DNA from: an uncultured Roseburia sp.
Lineage (GTDB): Bacteria; Bacillota; Clostridia; Lachnospirales; Lachnospiraceae
DNA: 14,009 nt
NCBI GenBank assembly: GCA_934292805.1
Contig: CAKQXQ010000052.1
Location: 1 to 14,009 of the forward strand
Direction: 5' to 3'
The position numbers and the translations under genes were made by a program. The notes beneath the pieces were generated by a model. It searched no databases, was not told where the DNA came from, and saw only the letters and a list, made by a program, of their open reading frames with translations. Positions 1-6,479 of the stretch are shown here, piece after piece. Numbering within the stretch: position 1 is the first letter of the stretch; each line of letters starts with the position of its first letter.

Positions 1-1
1 T

Positions 2-75
2 CGCGGGATGGAGCAGTCTGGAAGCTCGTCGGGCTCATAACCCGAAGGTCATAGGTTCAAATCCTATTCCCGCAA
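2..75 (+). tRNA. Initiator tRNA-fMet (anticodon CAT)
   Basis: Full cloverleaf. The acceptor stem (2-8 with 68-74) pairs except for a C1-A72 mismatch, the bacterial initiator hallmark that permits formylation. The anticodon stem (29-33/41-45) carries three consecutive G:C pairs next to the loop, the second initiator hallmark, and the anticodon CAT lies at 36-38. The T arm is 51-67 with a TTCAAAT loop, and the discriminator base is A75. The following bases are CTA, so the CCA end is not encoded and must be added by the nucleotidyltransferase. An intrinsic terminator follows directly. Any promoter lies outside the window. Confidence 0.96.
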
Positions 76-80
76 CTACA

Positions 81-115
81 AAAAAAGCTGTCGCACAGTA
101 GTGTGGCAGCTTTTT
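81..115 (+). terminator. Intrinsic terminator of the tRNA-fMet transcript
   Basis: A 10-bp stem, GCTGTCGCAC (87-96) with GTGTGGCAGC (101-110), closes an AGTA tetraloop and is followed by five T (111-115). It contains two G-T wobbles. An A tract (81-86) on the 5' side means it could also work on the opposite strand. It separates the tRNA from the sirtuin gene. Confidence 0.9.
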
Positions 116-177
116 CGGACTGTAGCTTGAAAAATTGTTGCAGGACAAAAGAAACTGATGAAGGAAAAGTGGCGGTA

Positions 178-186
178 TGCTATAAT
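178..186 (+). promoter_or_regulatory. Extended -10 promoter for the sirtuin gene
   Basis: TGC directly followed by TATAAT (181-186) is a perfect extended -10 element. No good -35 lies 16-18 bp upstream. The predicted start near 193 gives a leader of about 16 nt carrying GTGAGG as the ribosome binding site, which places translation at the ATG at 209 and not at the in-frame ATG at 158. Confidence 0.7.
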
Positions 187-208
187 GAGCAAAAGTGAGG
201 TGTTTTGT

Positions 209-931
209 ATGAGTAATATAGATACATTTTTGCAGATGGTAAAGGATTCTGATAATATCGTGTTTTTTGGCGGTGCAGGAGTGTCCACGGAAAGTGGCAT
301 TCCGGATTTCAGAAGCGTGGACGGGCTGTATCATCAGAAGTATGATTACCCACCGGAGACGATTTTGAGTCACACTTTTTATATGAGGCATACAGAAGAA
401 TTTTATCGGTTTTATCGTGACAAGATGTTATGCCTGACCGCAAAGCCGAATATAACACATTATAAGCTGGCAGAGCTGGAAAAAGCCGGAAAGCTTAAGG
501 CAATCGTGACGCAGAATATTGATGGACTGCATCAGGCAGCCGGAAGTAAGAAGGTTCTTGAACTTCACGGAAGTGTGCACAGAAATTATTGCAGAGACTG
601 TGGCAAGGAGTTTGACGCAGAATATATTTTGAATTCCAAAGGAATTCCACACTGCGACAGCTGTGGCGGATGGATCAAACCGGATGTTGTATTATATGAA
701 GAAGGGCTCGATCAGCAGACATTGGAGGATGCAGTTTCTTATATCCATCAGGCAGACATGCTGATTATCGGAGGAACATCCCTGGCAGTATATCCGGCAG
801 CAGGACTGATCGATTATTATCGTGGTGATAAGCTGGTTCTGATTAATAAATCTACGACGCCGATGGATGGCAGGGCAGATCTGTTGATCCAGGCAGGACT
901 TGGGGACGTATTTGGGCAGGTTGAAGTGTAA
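209..931 (+). CDS. cobB: NAD-dependent protein deacylase, Sir2 (sirtuin) family
   Basis: Predicted to remove acyl groups from protein lysines using NAD+, giving nicotinamide and O-acetyl-ADP-ribose in the cytoplasm. The 240-residue protein has the usual bacterial length. Visible motifs: GAGVSTESGIPDFR (22-35, NAD loop), TQNIDGLH (101-108), catalytic His120 in LHG, a Zn ribbon formed by C128/C131 and C149/C152, and GTSL (189-192) in the Rossmann part. It lacks the Tyr/Arg pair typical of class III desuccinylases, so deacetylase activity is the likelier role. An in-frame ATG at 158 would add 17 residues, but the -10 box lies inside that extension, so the ATG at 209 with GAGG upstream is preferred. 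DUF951 follows 28 bp later with no terminator, so the two may be cotranscribed. Substrates cannot be read from sequence; the symbol is by family. Confidence 0.93.
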   Translation: MSNIDTFLQMVKDSDNIVFFGGAGVSTESGIPDFRSVDGLYHQKYDYPPETILSHTFYMRHTEEFYRFYRDKMLCLTAKPNITHYKLAELEKAGKLKAIVTQNIDGLHQAAGSKKVLELHGSVHRNYCRDCGKEFDAEYILNSKGIPHCDSCGGWIKPDVVLYEEGLDQQTLEDAVSYIHQADMLIIGGTSLAVYPAAGLIDYYRGDKLVLINKSTTPMDGRADLLIQAGLGDVFGQVEV

Positions 932-959
932 GACGACAGCAAAACAGGAGTAAAATCAG

Positions 960-1157
960 GTGACTATGGAAAAAAGAGAATATGAAGTTGGCGATATTGT
1001 CAGATTAAAAAAACAGCATCCATGCGGCAGCAGTGAATGGGAAATCCTGCGTGTCGGAGCAGATTTCCGATTGAAATGCACAGGATGTGGACATCAGATC
1101 ATGATCGCAAGAAAACTTGTAGAAAAAAATACAAAAGAAATTCGAAAAAAGGCTTGA
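960..1157 (+). CDS. DUF951 domain protein (small conserved protein of unknown function)
   Basis: A 65-residue protein matching DUF951: YEVGDIVRLKKQHPCGSSEW, then a basic segment with C40-x-x-C43-G-H. With C22 these cysteines suggest a metal site or small beta-barrel/ribbon fold, possibly nucleic-acid binding; this is inference, as the family's role is not established. It is usually found near translation and replication genes, as here just upstream of rpsF. The start is uncertain: the GTG at 960 has AGGAG (946-950) nine bases upstream, whereas the ATG at 966 has only a close AGG. GTG is preferred. The stop codon lies inside the -35 box of the rpsF promoter. Confidence 0.85.
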   Translation: MTMEKREYEVGDIVRLKKQHPCGSSEWEILRVGADFRLKCTGCGHQIMIARKLVEKNTKEIRKKA

Positions 1158-1182
1158 AAATAAGCATAATTCATGTTAGAAT
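1154..1182 (+). promoter_or_regulatory. Sigma-A promoter of rpsF-ssb-rpsR
   Basis: TTGAAA (1154-1159), a 17-bp spacer and TAGAAT (1177-1182), with TGT immediately before the -10 (extended -10). The predicted start is near 1189. The -35 overlaps the DUF951 stop codon. A second TATAAT at 1200-1205 lacks a matching -35 and may be a minor start. Confidence 0.8.
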
Positions 1183-1210
1183 GTCTCTTCGTGATATATT
1201 ATAATTCCTT

Positions 1211-1233
1211 GCTCATTCAATGAAAGAGTGGGC
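1211..1233 (+). promoter_or_regulatory. Hairpin in the rpsF leader
   Basis: GCTCATTC (1211-1218) pairs with GAGTGGGC (1226-1233) around the 7-nt loop AATGAAA, 8 bp including two G-T wobbles. It ends 10 nt before the AAGGAGG of rpsF. Many bacteria carry an autoregulatory S6:S18-binding leader in front of rpsF; this hairpin occupies that place, but I cannot match its bases to the known motif, so a regulatory role is inference. Confidence 0.4.
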
Positions 1234-1258
1234 CAGAGACCAAAAGGAGGAAATTCGC

Positions 1259-1549
1259 ATGAATAAATATGAGTTAGCACTCGTTGTTAGTGCAAAGATC
1301 GAAGATGATGCGAGAACAGCTACAGTAGAGAAGGCAAAAGAGTACATCGTACGTGCCGGTGGTACTGTAACAGAAGTTGAAGACTGGGGCAAGAAAAAAT
1401 TAGCTTATGAAATCCAGAAAATGAGCGAAGGTTATTTCTACTTCATCCAGTTCGATGCTGCTGCAACAGCTCCAGCTGCTATTGAGCAGGACGTTCGTAT
1501 CATGGACAATGTTCTTCGTTTCTTATGCGTTAGAAAAGACGAGGCATAG
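1259..1549 (+). CDS. rpsF: 30S ribosomal protein S6
   Basis: Binds 16S rRNA in the platform of the small subunit as a heterodimer with S18, encoded two genes downstream. The 96-residue length is normal. It starts with the characteristic MNKYELALVV strand, and GWGKK-like EDWGKKKLAYEIQK (about 41-54) and YFYFIQF (58-64) match the ferredoxin-like S6 fold. The ATG at 1259 is chosen over the upstream in-frame ATG at 1220 because AAGGAGG (1244-1250) sits eight bases before it and the upstream extension would run through the leader hairpin. First gene of rpsF-ssb-rpsR, an order widely conserved in Firmicutes. Confidence 0.97.
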   Translation: MNKYELALVVSAKIEDDARTATVEKAKEYIVRAGGTVTEVEDWGKKKLAYEIQKMSEGYFYFIQFDAAATAPAAIEQDVRIMDNVLRFLCVRKDEA

Positions 1550-1556
1550 AGAGAAT

Positions 1557-1576
1557 CAGTCGGTTAGTGACCGCTG
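1557..1576 (+). promoter_or_regulatory. Hairpin between rpsF and ssb
   Basis: CAG (1557-1559) and CGGT (1561-1564) pair with ACCG and CTG (1570-1576) around loop TAGTG, giving a 7-bp stem with a single bulged T. No T tract follows, so it is not an intrinsic terminator. It could stabilise or process the polycistronic mRNA or be a protein-binding site; its function is unknown. Confidence 0.4.
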
Positions 1577-1600
1577 GTCATAGAAGAGAGGAAATCGTAT

Positions 1601-2044
1601 ATGAATAAAGTTATTCTTATGGGCCGTTTAACCAGAGATGCAGAAGTTCGTTATTCACAGGGTGAGAGTGCAACAGCGATTGCAAGATTTTCACTTGCTG
1701 TTGATCGTCGTTTCCGTCGTGAAGGCGATGAGCAGAATACAGACTTTATTAACTGTGTTGCTTTTGGCAAGACAGCAGAGTTTCTGGAGAGATTCGGACG
1801 TAAGGGAACAAAATTTGTTCTGGAAGGACGTATTCAGACAGGAAGCTACACCAACAAAGACGGACAGCGCGTATACACAACAGACGTCGTTGCTGAGAAT
1901 GTTGAGTTTGCTGAGAGTAAGAATAGTTCAGGCGGAGATAATTCCGGCTATGCACCTTCCAACAGACCATCACCTAGCAGTGCAGCAGGAGATGGCTTCA
2001 TGAATATTCCGGATGGAATAGATGAAGAGTTACCATTTAACTAG
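1601..2044 (+). CDS. ssb: Single-stranded DNA-binding protein
   Basis: Coats single-stranded DNA during replication, recombination and repair and recruits partner proteins through its C-terminal tip. The 147-residue protein has the OB-fold N-terminal half: MNKVILMGRLTRDAEVRY (1-18), FSLAVDR, DFINCVAFGKTAEF and GRIQTGSYTNKDGQRVYTT. A flexible Gly/Ser/Asn/Pro-rich linker follows (about 107-135), then an acidic tip DGIDEELPFN. GAGAGG lies about nine bases upstream of the ATG. Unusually, one Asn follows the LPF, whereas the canonical tip ends on Phe. Lies between rpsF and rpsR, the standard arrangement. Confidence 0.97.
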   Translation: MNKVILMGRLTRDAEVRYSQGESATAIARFSLAVDRRFRREGDEQNTDFINCVAFGKTAEFLERFGRKGTKFVLEGRIQTGSYTNKDGQRVYTTDVVAENVEFAESKNSSGGDNSGYAPSNRPSPSSAAGDGFMNIPDGIDEELPFN

Positions 2045-2065
2045 ACCTAACAGGAGGTAATAATC

Positions 2066-2329
2066 ATGGCTTTCAATAAAGCAGCAGATAGAGAAGGCGC
2101 TCCAATGAAGAGACGTCCAATGCATAGAAGAAAAAAAGTTTGTGTTTTCTGTGGAAAAGATAACGTTATCGATTACAAAGATACAAACAAATTAAAGAGA
2201 TACATCTCTGAGAGAGGAAAGATCCTTCCTCGCAGAATCACAGGAAACTGTGCAAAACACCAGAGAGCTCTTACAGTAGCAATCAAGAGAGCACGTCACG
2301 TTGCTCTGATGCCATACGTTTGCGAATAA
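2066..2329 (+). CDS. rpsR: 30S ribosomal protein S18 (cysteine-containing form)
   Basis: Small-subunit protein that pairs with S6 on the platform of the 30S subunit. The 87-residue protein has the family core DYKDTNKLKRYISERGKILP (37-56) and RRITGNCAKHQR (56-67), ending in PYVCE. C26-x-x-C29 plus C62 and H65 make a plausible zinc site, the cysteine-bearing variant seen in several ribosomal proteins of anaerobes and Gram-positives. AGGAGG (2052-2057) lies eight bases before the ATG. Last gene of its operon, closed by a strong terminator. Confidence 0.97.
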   Translation: MAFNKAADREGAPMKRRPMHRRKKVCVFCGKDNVIDYKDTNKLKRYISERGKILPRRITGNCAKHQRALTVAIKRARHVALMPYVCE

Positions 2330-2347
2330 ATTTTAGCAAATGATTAG

Positions 2348-2384
2348 AATGCCAGTCCAGGTGAATTCTGGACTGGCATTTTTT
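2348..2384 (+). terminator. Intrinsic terminator of rpsF-ssb-rpsR
   Basis: A perfect 13-bp inverted repeat, AATGCCAGTCCAG (2348-2360) and CTGGACTGGCATT (2368-2380), with loop GTGAATT and a run of T to 2384. Confidence 0.96.
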
Positions 2385-2425
2385 CGAATGAAAAGGTATG
2401 GCAGATAAGATGGAGGGATGGAGTT

Positions 2426-2932
2426 ATGGGACAGGATTTTATGATCGCGGATACGCATTTTGGAACAGACAGCATCAGACGATATGAAAACAGACCTTTC
2501 AAAAGTGTGCAGGAGATGGATGAAGCACTGATACAGAACTGGAACAGAGCTGTTTCTAAGGAGGATACTGTGTATGTGTTGGGAGATTTTTCTTCTTATG
2601 GAAAGGAAGAAAATAAGGCACTTTTAAAGCGGTTGAATGGAACAAAAATACTGATCATGGGAAATCATGATATGGGATATACTCCGGAGGAATGGCGGGA
2701 AATGGGATTTTTGGAATGTAGCAGATGGCCAATCCTCTATGAGGGATTTTTCCTGCTTTCCCATGAACCTCTGTATATTAATGGGAATATGCCATATGCC
2801 AATATTTACGGGCATGTGCATAATAATCCGAGCTATAAGGACGCTTCATCCCAAAGTGTATGCGTCAGCGTGGAAAGACTGCAGTATTGCCCGGAAAGCT
2901 TTGAAACAATCCGGGCGAAAATGGAGGGATAG
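2426..2932 (+). CDS. Calcineurin-like metallophosphoesterase (COG4186-like)
   Basis: Predicted cytoplasmic hydrolase with a binuclear metal centre; substrate unknown. All motifs of the fold are present in 168 residues: D9-x-H11 (ADTHF), GD at 53-54, GNHD (79-82), SHEP with H113, and GHVH (129-132). This short form, with an ADTHFG start, resembles COG4186 predicted phosphoesterases, not the YfcE or Mre11 branches. GGAGG (2412-2416) lies nine bases before the ATG. It stands alone between the rpsR terminator and its own terminator at 2964. No convincing promoter is visible in the 41 bases between, so it may depend partly on readthrough or a weak promoter. Confidence 0.88.
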   Translation: MGQDFMIADTHFGTDSIRRYENRPFKSVQEMDEALIQNWNRAVSKEDTVYVLGDFSSYGKEENKALLKRLNGTKILIMGNHDMGYTPEEWREMGFLECSRWPILYEGFFLLSHEPLYINGNMPYANIYGHVHNNPSYKDASSQSVCVSVERLQYCPESFETIRAKMEG

Positions 2933-2963
2933 TGGTTTCTGAAAAAGTGATATAAAAGAATGG

Positions 2964-3005
2964 AAAGTCTTTAGAAAATTTAATGATTTTTTAAGGACTT
3001 TTTTT
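2964..3005 (+). terminator. Intrinsic terminator after the phosphoesterase gene
   Basis: A 16-bp, very AT-rich stem (2964-2979 with 2986-3001, two G-T wobbles) around loop TTAATG, followed by further T to 3005. Weakly GC at its base, but long and perfect. Its T tract abuts the -10 region of the next promoter. Confidence 0.8.
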
Positions 3006-3013
3006 GTTATAAT
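3005..3013 (+). promoter_or_regulatory. Extended -10 promoter of the lipoprotein gene
   Basis: TGT followed by TATAAT (3008-3013). The -35 position falls inside the terminator stem (GATTTT at 2985-2990) and is a poor match. The start near 3020 would give a leader of about 80 nt. Confidence 0.65.
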
Positions 3014-3101
3014 ATGTTAGTCTTTTCATATGGTTTTTAAAGGAAATGAAAGACCGGTAGTTACAACATGGGATATTACAAACGGAGAGGGACTATTATA
3101 T

Positions 3102-3791
3102 ATGAAGAAAAGAATCTTGTATGTATTGATGATAATATTATCCGGTATATTTTTGGCCGCATGCACGAATAGCAAAGCACAAAACAATAAGAAGAATAAT
3201 CCATCTGTAGAAGACAGTGAAGAAGTAACAGAAGAATATGTCGAGAGTACGCAGATTCCGGTATCAGATGCAGATACAGAGACTGTATATGCAAAAAAGC
3301 AGCCGAACGCGGCACTCGCTGCCATGCTGATCGACTATTACCAGATTCCAGAAGAATATCAGAGCACAACAAGGTATTATTATGACGACATTGATCTGAA
3401 CGATGACGGAGAGAAAGAAGTGATCGCAGTTGTTGTTGGTGAGTATACAGAGTGTGACGGAGGGGATCCGGCACTCATCCTTAAGGAGACAGCAGATGGT
3501 TATGAAGTGATTGAAAGTTTTGCATATATAAGGACACCTGTTTATGTGAGCAATACAGCAACAGATGGATGGCATGATCTGATCGTTCCGTCGCATGGAG
3601 GAGAGGAAAAGACCGGATTCCGGATCTTTCACTACAAAGAGGGAGCTGGATACCAGAATGACGCTCAGGAGTTCGTGGAAGATATGGATCCGGAATTTTG
3701 CGGAATGAAGATACTGGCCAATAACTTTATAGATGATATGGATAAGGGAAATTATCTGACACTGGATGATGGAAATGAACCTGGTAAGTGA
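3102..3791 (+). CDS. Putative lipoprotein of unknown function
   Basis: I do not recognise the family. The 229-residue protein opens with a type II signal peptide: MKKR, a hydrophobic stretch (5-20) and lipobox LAAC with C21 as the lipidated cysteine, so the mature protein should be anchored to the outer face of the membrane. A low-complexity linker rich in Asn, Lys, Glu and Asp follows (22-65), then a globular region. D96-I-D98-L-N100-D-D102-G resembles the Asp/Asn-rich calcium-binding loops of FG-GAP or EF-hand-like repeats, and the protein is strongly acidic. The ATG at 3102 is chosen over an in-frame ATG at 3030 because it begins the signal peptide and has GGAGAGGG upstream. Monocistronic by layout: own promoter, then a new promoter for gdpP. 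No terminator is seen after it. Confidence 0.8.
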   Translation: MKKRILYVLMIILSGIFLAACTNSKAQNNKKNNPSVEDSEEVTEEYVESTQIPVSDADTETVYAKKQPNAALAAMLIDYYQIPEEYQSTTRYYYDDIDLNDDGEKEVIAVVVGEYTECDGGDPALILKETADGYEVIESFAYIRTPVYVSNTATDGWHDLIVPSHGGEEKTGFRIFHYKEGAGYQNDAQEFVEDMDPEFCGMKILANNFIDDMDKGNYLTLDDGNEPGK

Positions 3792-3819
3792 GAGAAGTTC
3801 TCCTAAAACGGAAAAGTAC

Positions 3820-3848
3820 TTTATATTATGTGCCTAAAATGTTATAAT
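3820..3848 (+). promoter_or_regulatory. Promoter of gdpP-rplI(-dnaB)
   Basis: TTTATA (3820-3825), 17 bp, TATAAT (3843-3848), with TGT directly before the -10 (extended). The start near 3855 gives a leader of about 57 nt. A small hairpin in that leader, GTTGG (3872-3876) with CCAAC (3882-3886), lies upstream of the AGGGTG ribosome binding site. Confidence 0.75.
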
Positions 3849-3911
3849 TGATTTCAAATCATTATTTTTCGGTTGGGAAGTCCAACATCTCATACGTAAA
3901 AGGGTGCAGAT

Positions 3912-5966
3912 ATGAAGAAAACGAATATAAGATTAAAAGGAAAGCTCAGAAGATATCTGAACTGGCCTCTCTATCTTACAATATTACTTATTATAATGAA
4001 TGTCATTATATATGGACAGAATGTACAGCTTGGAGCAGAGTTTACATGCTTTGTTCTGATTTATTTTGTTGTGGTATTGGTCTCAGGCAGGAGAAATAAG
4101 CCACTGCTTATGAATGAGCTGGTCAATTTTGCAACTCAGTATGCCACTGTCCAAAAACAGCTGCTGAACGAGTTTGAGATTCCTTATGCATTGCTGGATT
4201 ATAATGCAAGATTTCTCTGGATGAACGAGAAGTTTACAGAGATCACAGGAAAAGGGAAGAACTACCATAAATCAGTTACGACTGTTTTCCCGAATCTTAC
4301 GAAGGAGATTTTGCTGAAGGCGGATTCGAAGGAAGCAACAGATATTGTTCTGGATGAACACAGCTATCATGTTGTTATGAAGAGGATTTATTTTGAATCC
4401 GTAGCGAAAGACAGTACGCTTGTTGAGGTTGACGGAAGCGATGAATATCTTACAGCACTGTATTTGTTTGACACAACAGAGCTGAATCATTATATCCGTG
4501 AGAATGAGGAACAGAAGCTTGTTGCGGGACTTGTGTATATTGACAATTATGAAGAGGCATTAGACAGTATCGAAGATGTTAAGAGATCCCTTTTGATCGC
4601 ACTTGTTGACCGTAAGGTGAATAAGTACTTTACAGAGATCGATGCACTTGTCCGTAAAATAGAAAAAGATAAGTATTTTGTAGTCTTTAAGCACAAATAT
4701 TTAAGCCAGCTGACAGCGGACAAGTTTCATCTGATCGAAGATGTCAAGAGTATTAAGGTTGGTAATGAGATGGCGATCACGCTGAGCATTGGAATCGGTG
4801 CAGATGGTGTGAGTTATACACAGAATTATGAGTATGCCCGTATGGGAATTGACCTCGCACTGGGACGTGGTGGAGACCAGGTCGTAGTGAAGGAGGGAGA
4901 AGATGTTTCCTATTATGGAGGAAAAGCAAAGCAGGTTGAGAGAAATACGCGTGTGAAAGCCCGTGTAAAGGCACACGCTCTAAGAGAGATCATCGAGAGC
5001 CGTGAACATGTTGTCATTATGGGACATTCGATCAGTGATGTGGACTGCCTTGGTGCCGCGATCGGTGTATATTGTGCGGCACGTGTTCTTGGGAAAAAAG
5101 CACAGATCGTTCTGAATGAGGTTACTTCTTCATTAAGACCTCTTGTGGATTGCTTCACGGAAGAAAATGGCTACCCGGCAGATCTTTTTATCAACAGTGA
5201 AGAGGCACTTCTGATCACGAACAGAAACACGCTGCTCATGGTAGTTGATACGAACCGTCCGAGTTACACGGAGTGTCCGGAATTATTGAAGCGGACAGAC
5301 ACGATCTGTGTATTTGACCATCACAGACAGAACAGTGAGACGATCGAGAACCCGGTACTTTCTTATATAGAGCCATACGCATCAAGTGCGTGTGAGATGG
5401 TTGCGGAAGTATTACAGTATTTCTCTGAGAATATTAAACTTGAACCAGCTGAGGCTGACTGTATCTATGCGGGAATTCTGATCGATACGAATAACTTTAT
5501 GACCAAGACAGGTGTCCGTACTTTTGAGGCGGCTGCATACCTGCGAAGAGCAGGAGCGGAAGTGACACGTGTCCGGAAGAAGTTAAGAAATGACATGGCT
5601 GCTTATAAAGCCAGAGCAGAAGCGGTGCGTCATGCAGAGGTCTACCGTGGTGCATTTGCCATTTCTGTCTGCCCGGCAGATAATATTGAGAGCCCTACCG
5701 TTGTTGGTGCACAGGCAGCCAATGAACTTTTAAATATAGTAGGCATTAAAGCATCGTTTGTCCTGACCGAATATCAGGGCAAGATTTACATCAGCTCACG
5801 TTCGATCGATGAGATCAATGTCCAGCTTATTATGGAGCGTGTAGGTGGTGGCGGTCATCTGAATGTGGCAGGAGCACAGCTTGCTAATTGCTCTCTTGAA
5901 GATGCAAAGCAGATTATTCAGAGCACGATCGATGAAATGATAAGAGAAGGAGATATTCAGATATGA
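3912..5966 (+). CDS. gdpP: Membrane-bound c-di-AMP phosphodiesterase
   Basis: Hydrolyses c-di-AMP to pApA, controlling potassium and osmotic homeostasis and cell-wall stress in Firmicutes. The 684 residues show the full GdpP layout: two membrane helices (about 17-36 and 42-58), a PAS domain (about 85-195), a degenerate GGDEF domain (about 205-330, with GRGGDQVVVKEG in place of an active cyclase motif), then DHH and DHHA1 domains. Catalytic residues are present: H372, D376 and D378 in GHSISDVD, D446 in VVDTN, D469-H-H, D525 in LIDTN, and GGGGH (645-649). Start: ATG with AGGGTG at 3901-3906. The stop codon overlaps the rplI start (ATGA), so the two are translationally coupled. The same order, gdpP-rplI-dnaB helicase, is known in Bacillus (yybT-rplI-dnaC). 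Confidence 0.96.
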   Translation: MKKTNIRLKGKLRRYLNWPLYLTILLIIMNVIIYGQNVQLGAEFTCFVLIYFVVVLVSGRRNKPLLMNELVNFATQYATVQKQLLNEFEIPYALLDYNARFLWMNEKFTEITGKGKNYHKSVTTVFPNLTKEILLKADSKEATDIVLDEHSYHVVMKRIYFESVAKDSTLVEVDGSDEYLTALYLFDTTELNHYIRENEEQKLVAGLVYIDNYEEALDSIEDVKRSLLIALVDRKVNKYFTEIDALVRKIEKDKYFVVFKHKYLSQLTADKFHLIEDVKSIKVGNEMAITLSIGIGADGVSYTQNYEYARMGIDLALGRGGDQVVVKEGEDVSYYGGKAKQVERNTRVKARVKAHALREIIESREHVVIMGHSISDVDCLGAAIGVYCAARVLGKKAQIVLNEVTSSLRPLVDCFTEENGYPADLFINSEEALLITNRNTLLMVVDTNRPSYTECPELLKRTDTICVFDHHRQNSETIENPVLSYIEPYASSACEMVAEVLQYFSENIKLEPAEADCIYAGILIDTNNFMTKTGVRTFEAAAYLRRAGAEVTRVRKKLRNDMAAYKARAEAVRHAEVYRGAFAISVCPADNIESPTVVGAQAANELLNIVGIKASFVLTEYQGKIYISSRSIDEINVQLIMERVGGGGHLNVAGAQLANCSLEDAKQIIQSTIDEMIREGDIQI

Positions 5967-6409
5967 AAGTAATTTTATTACAGGACGTAAAAGCATTAGG
6001 AAAAAAAGGAGAAATCGTAAATGTAAGTGACGGATATGCCAGGAATGCGATCTTCCCTAAGAAGCTGGGTGTAGAAGCCAACGCTAAGAATTTAAATGAT
6101 CTGAAGTTACAGAACCAGCATGCAGATAAGGTTGCACAGGAGAATTATGAGGCAGCACTTGCATTAGCAGAGAATTTAAAAGACAAGAAAGTGACTGTTA
6201 AGATGAAAGCTGGAGAAGGCGGACGTACTTTTGGTTCTGTTTCTACCAAAGAGATCGCAGCAGCAGCAAAAGAGCAGCTTGGACTGGAACTGGATAAGAA
6301 GAAGATGCAGTTATCAGAACCGATCAGAAGCTTCGGAGTCGTAGAAGTTCCGATTAAGCTTCATACAAAGGTTACAGGAAAACTCAGCGTACATGTAGTA
6401 GAAGGCTAG
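5963..6409 (+). CDS. rplI: 50S ribosomal protein L9
   Basis: Binds 23S rRNA near the base of the L1 stalk and helps maintain reading frame. The 148-residue length is standard. The N-terminal rRNA-binding domain, MKVILLQDVKALGKKGEIV with VSDGYARNAIFPKKLG (21-36), is followed by a long Lys/Glu/Ala-rich helix (about 40-75) and the C-terminal domain with RTFGSVSTKEI. AAGGAG (5947-5952) lies within the end of gdpP, and the start overlaps the gdpP stop by 4 nt. Confidence 0.98.
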   Translation: MKVILLQDVKALGKKGEIVNVSDGYARNAIFPKKLGVEANAKNLNDLKLQNQHADKVAQENYEAALALAENLKDKKVTVKMKAGEGGRTFGSVSTKEIAAAAKEQLGLELDKKKMQLSEPIRSFGVVEVPIKLHTKVTGKLSVHVVEG

Positions 6410-6422
6410 AAGGCAGAGGATC

Positions 6423-6462
6423 AAAATCCGGGTTTCATTTCGGGAAAGCCGGATTTTTCTTT
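6423..6462 (+). terminator. Terminator or attenuator between rplI and dnaB
   Basis: AAAATCCGG (6423-6431) pairs perfectly with CCGGATTTT (6449-6457), with a further inner TTTC/GAAA pairing, and a T-rich tail TTTTTCTTT follows. It ends 17 nt before the dnaB ATG. No promoter is visible between rplI and dnaB, so dnaB probably relies on partial readthrough, and the hairpin would lower helicase output relative to L9. Confidence 0.8.
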
Positions 6463-6479
6463 GAAAAAGGGAGGAACAA

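Noticed and set aside
158..208. 17-residue N-terminal extension of the sirtuin
   Set aside because: The TGC-TATAAT promoter lies inside it, so the ATG at 158 would be upstream of the transcript start.
2..208. Possible integration site or genomic island border at the tRNA gene
   Set aside because: No integrase, no repeat of the tRNA 3' end elsewhere in the window, and the neighbours are core genes.
1638..2003. 121-codon plus-strand frame within ssb
   Set aside because: Overlaps ssb in another frame with no motif or ribosome binding site.
3026..3474. Minus-strand open frames of 99 and 132 codons
   Set aside because: They are antisense to the lipoprotein gene and overlap each other in different frames; no family features or ribosome binding site were seen.
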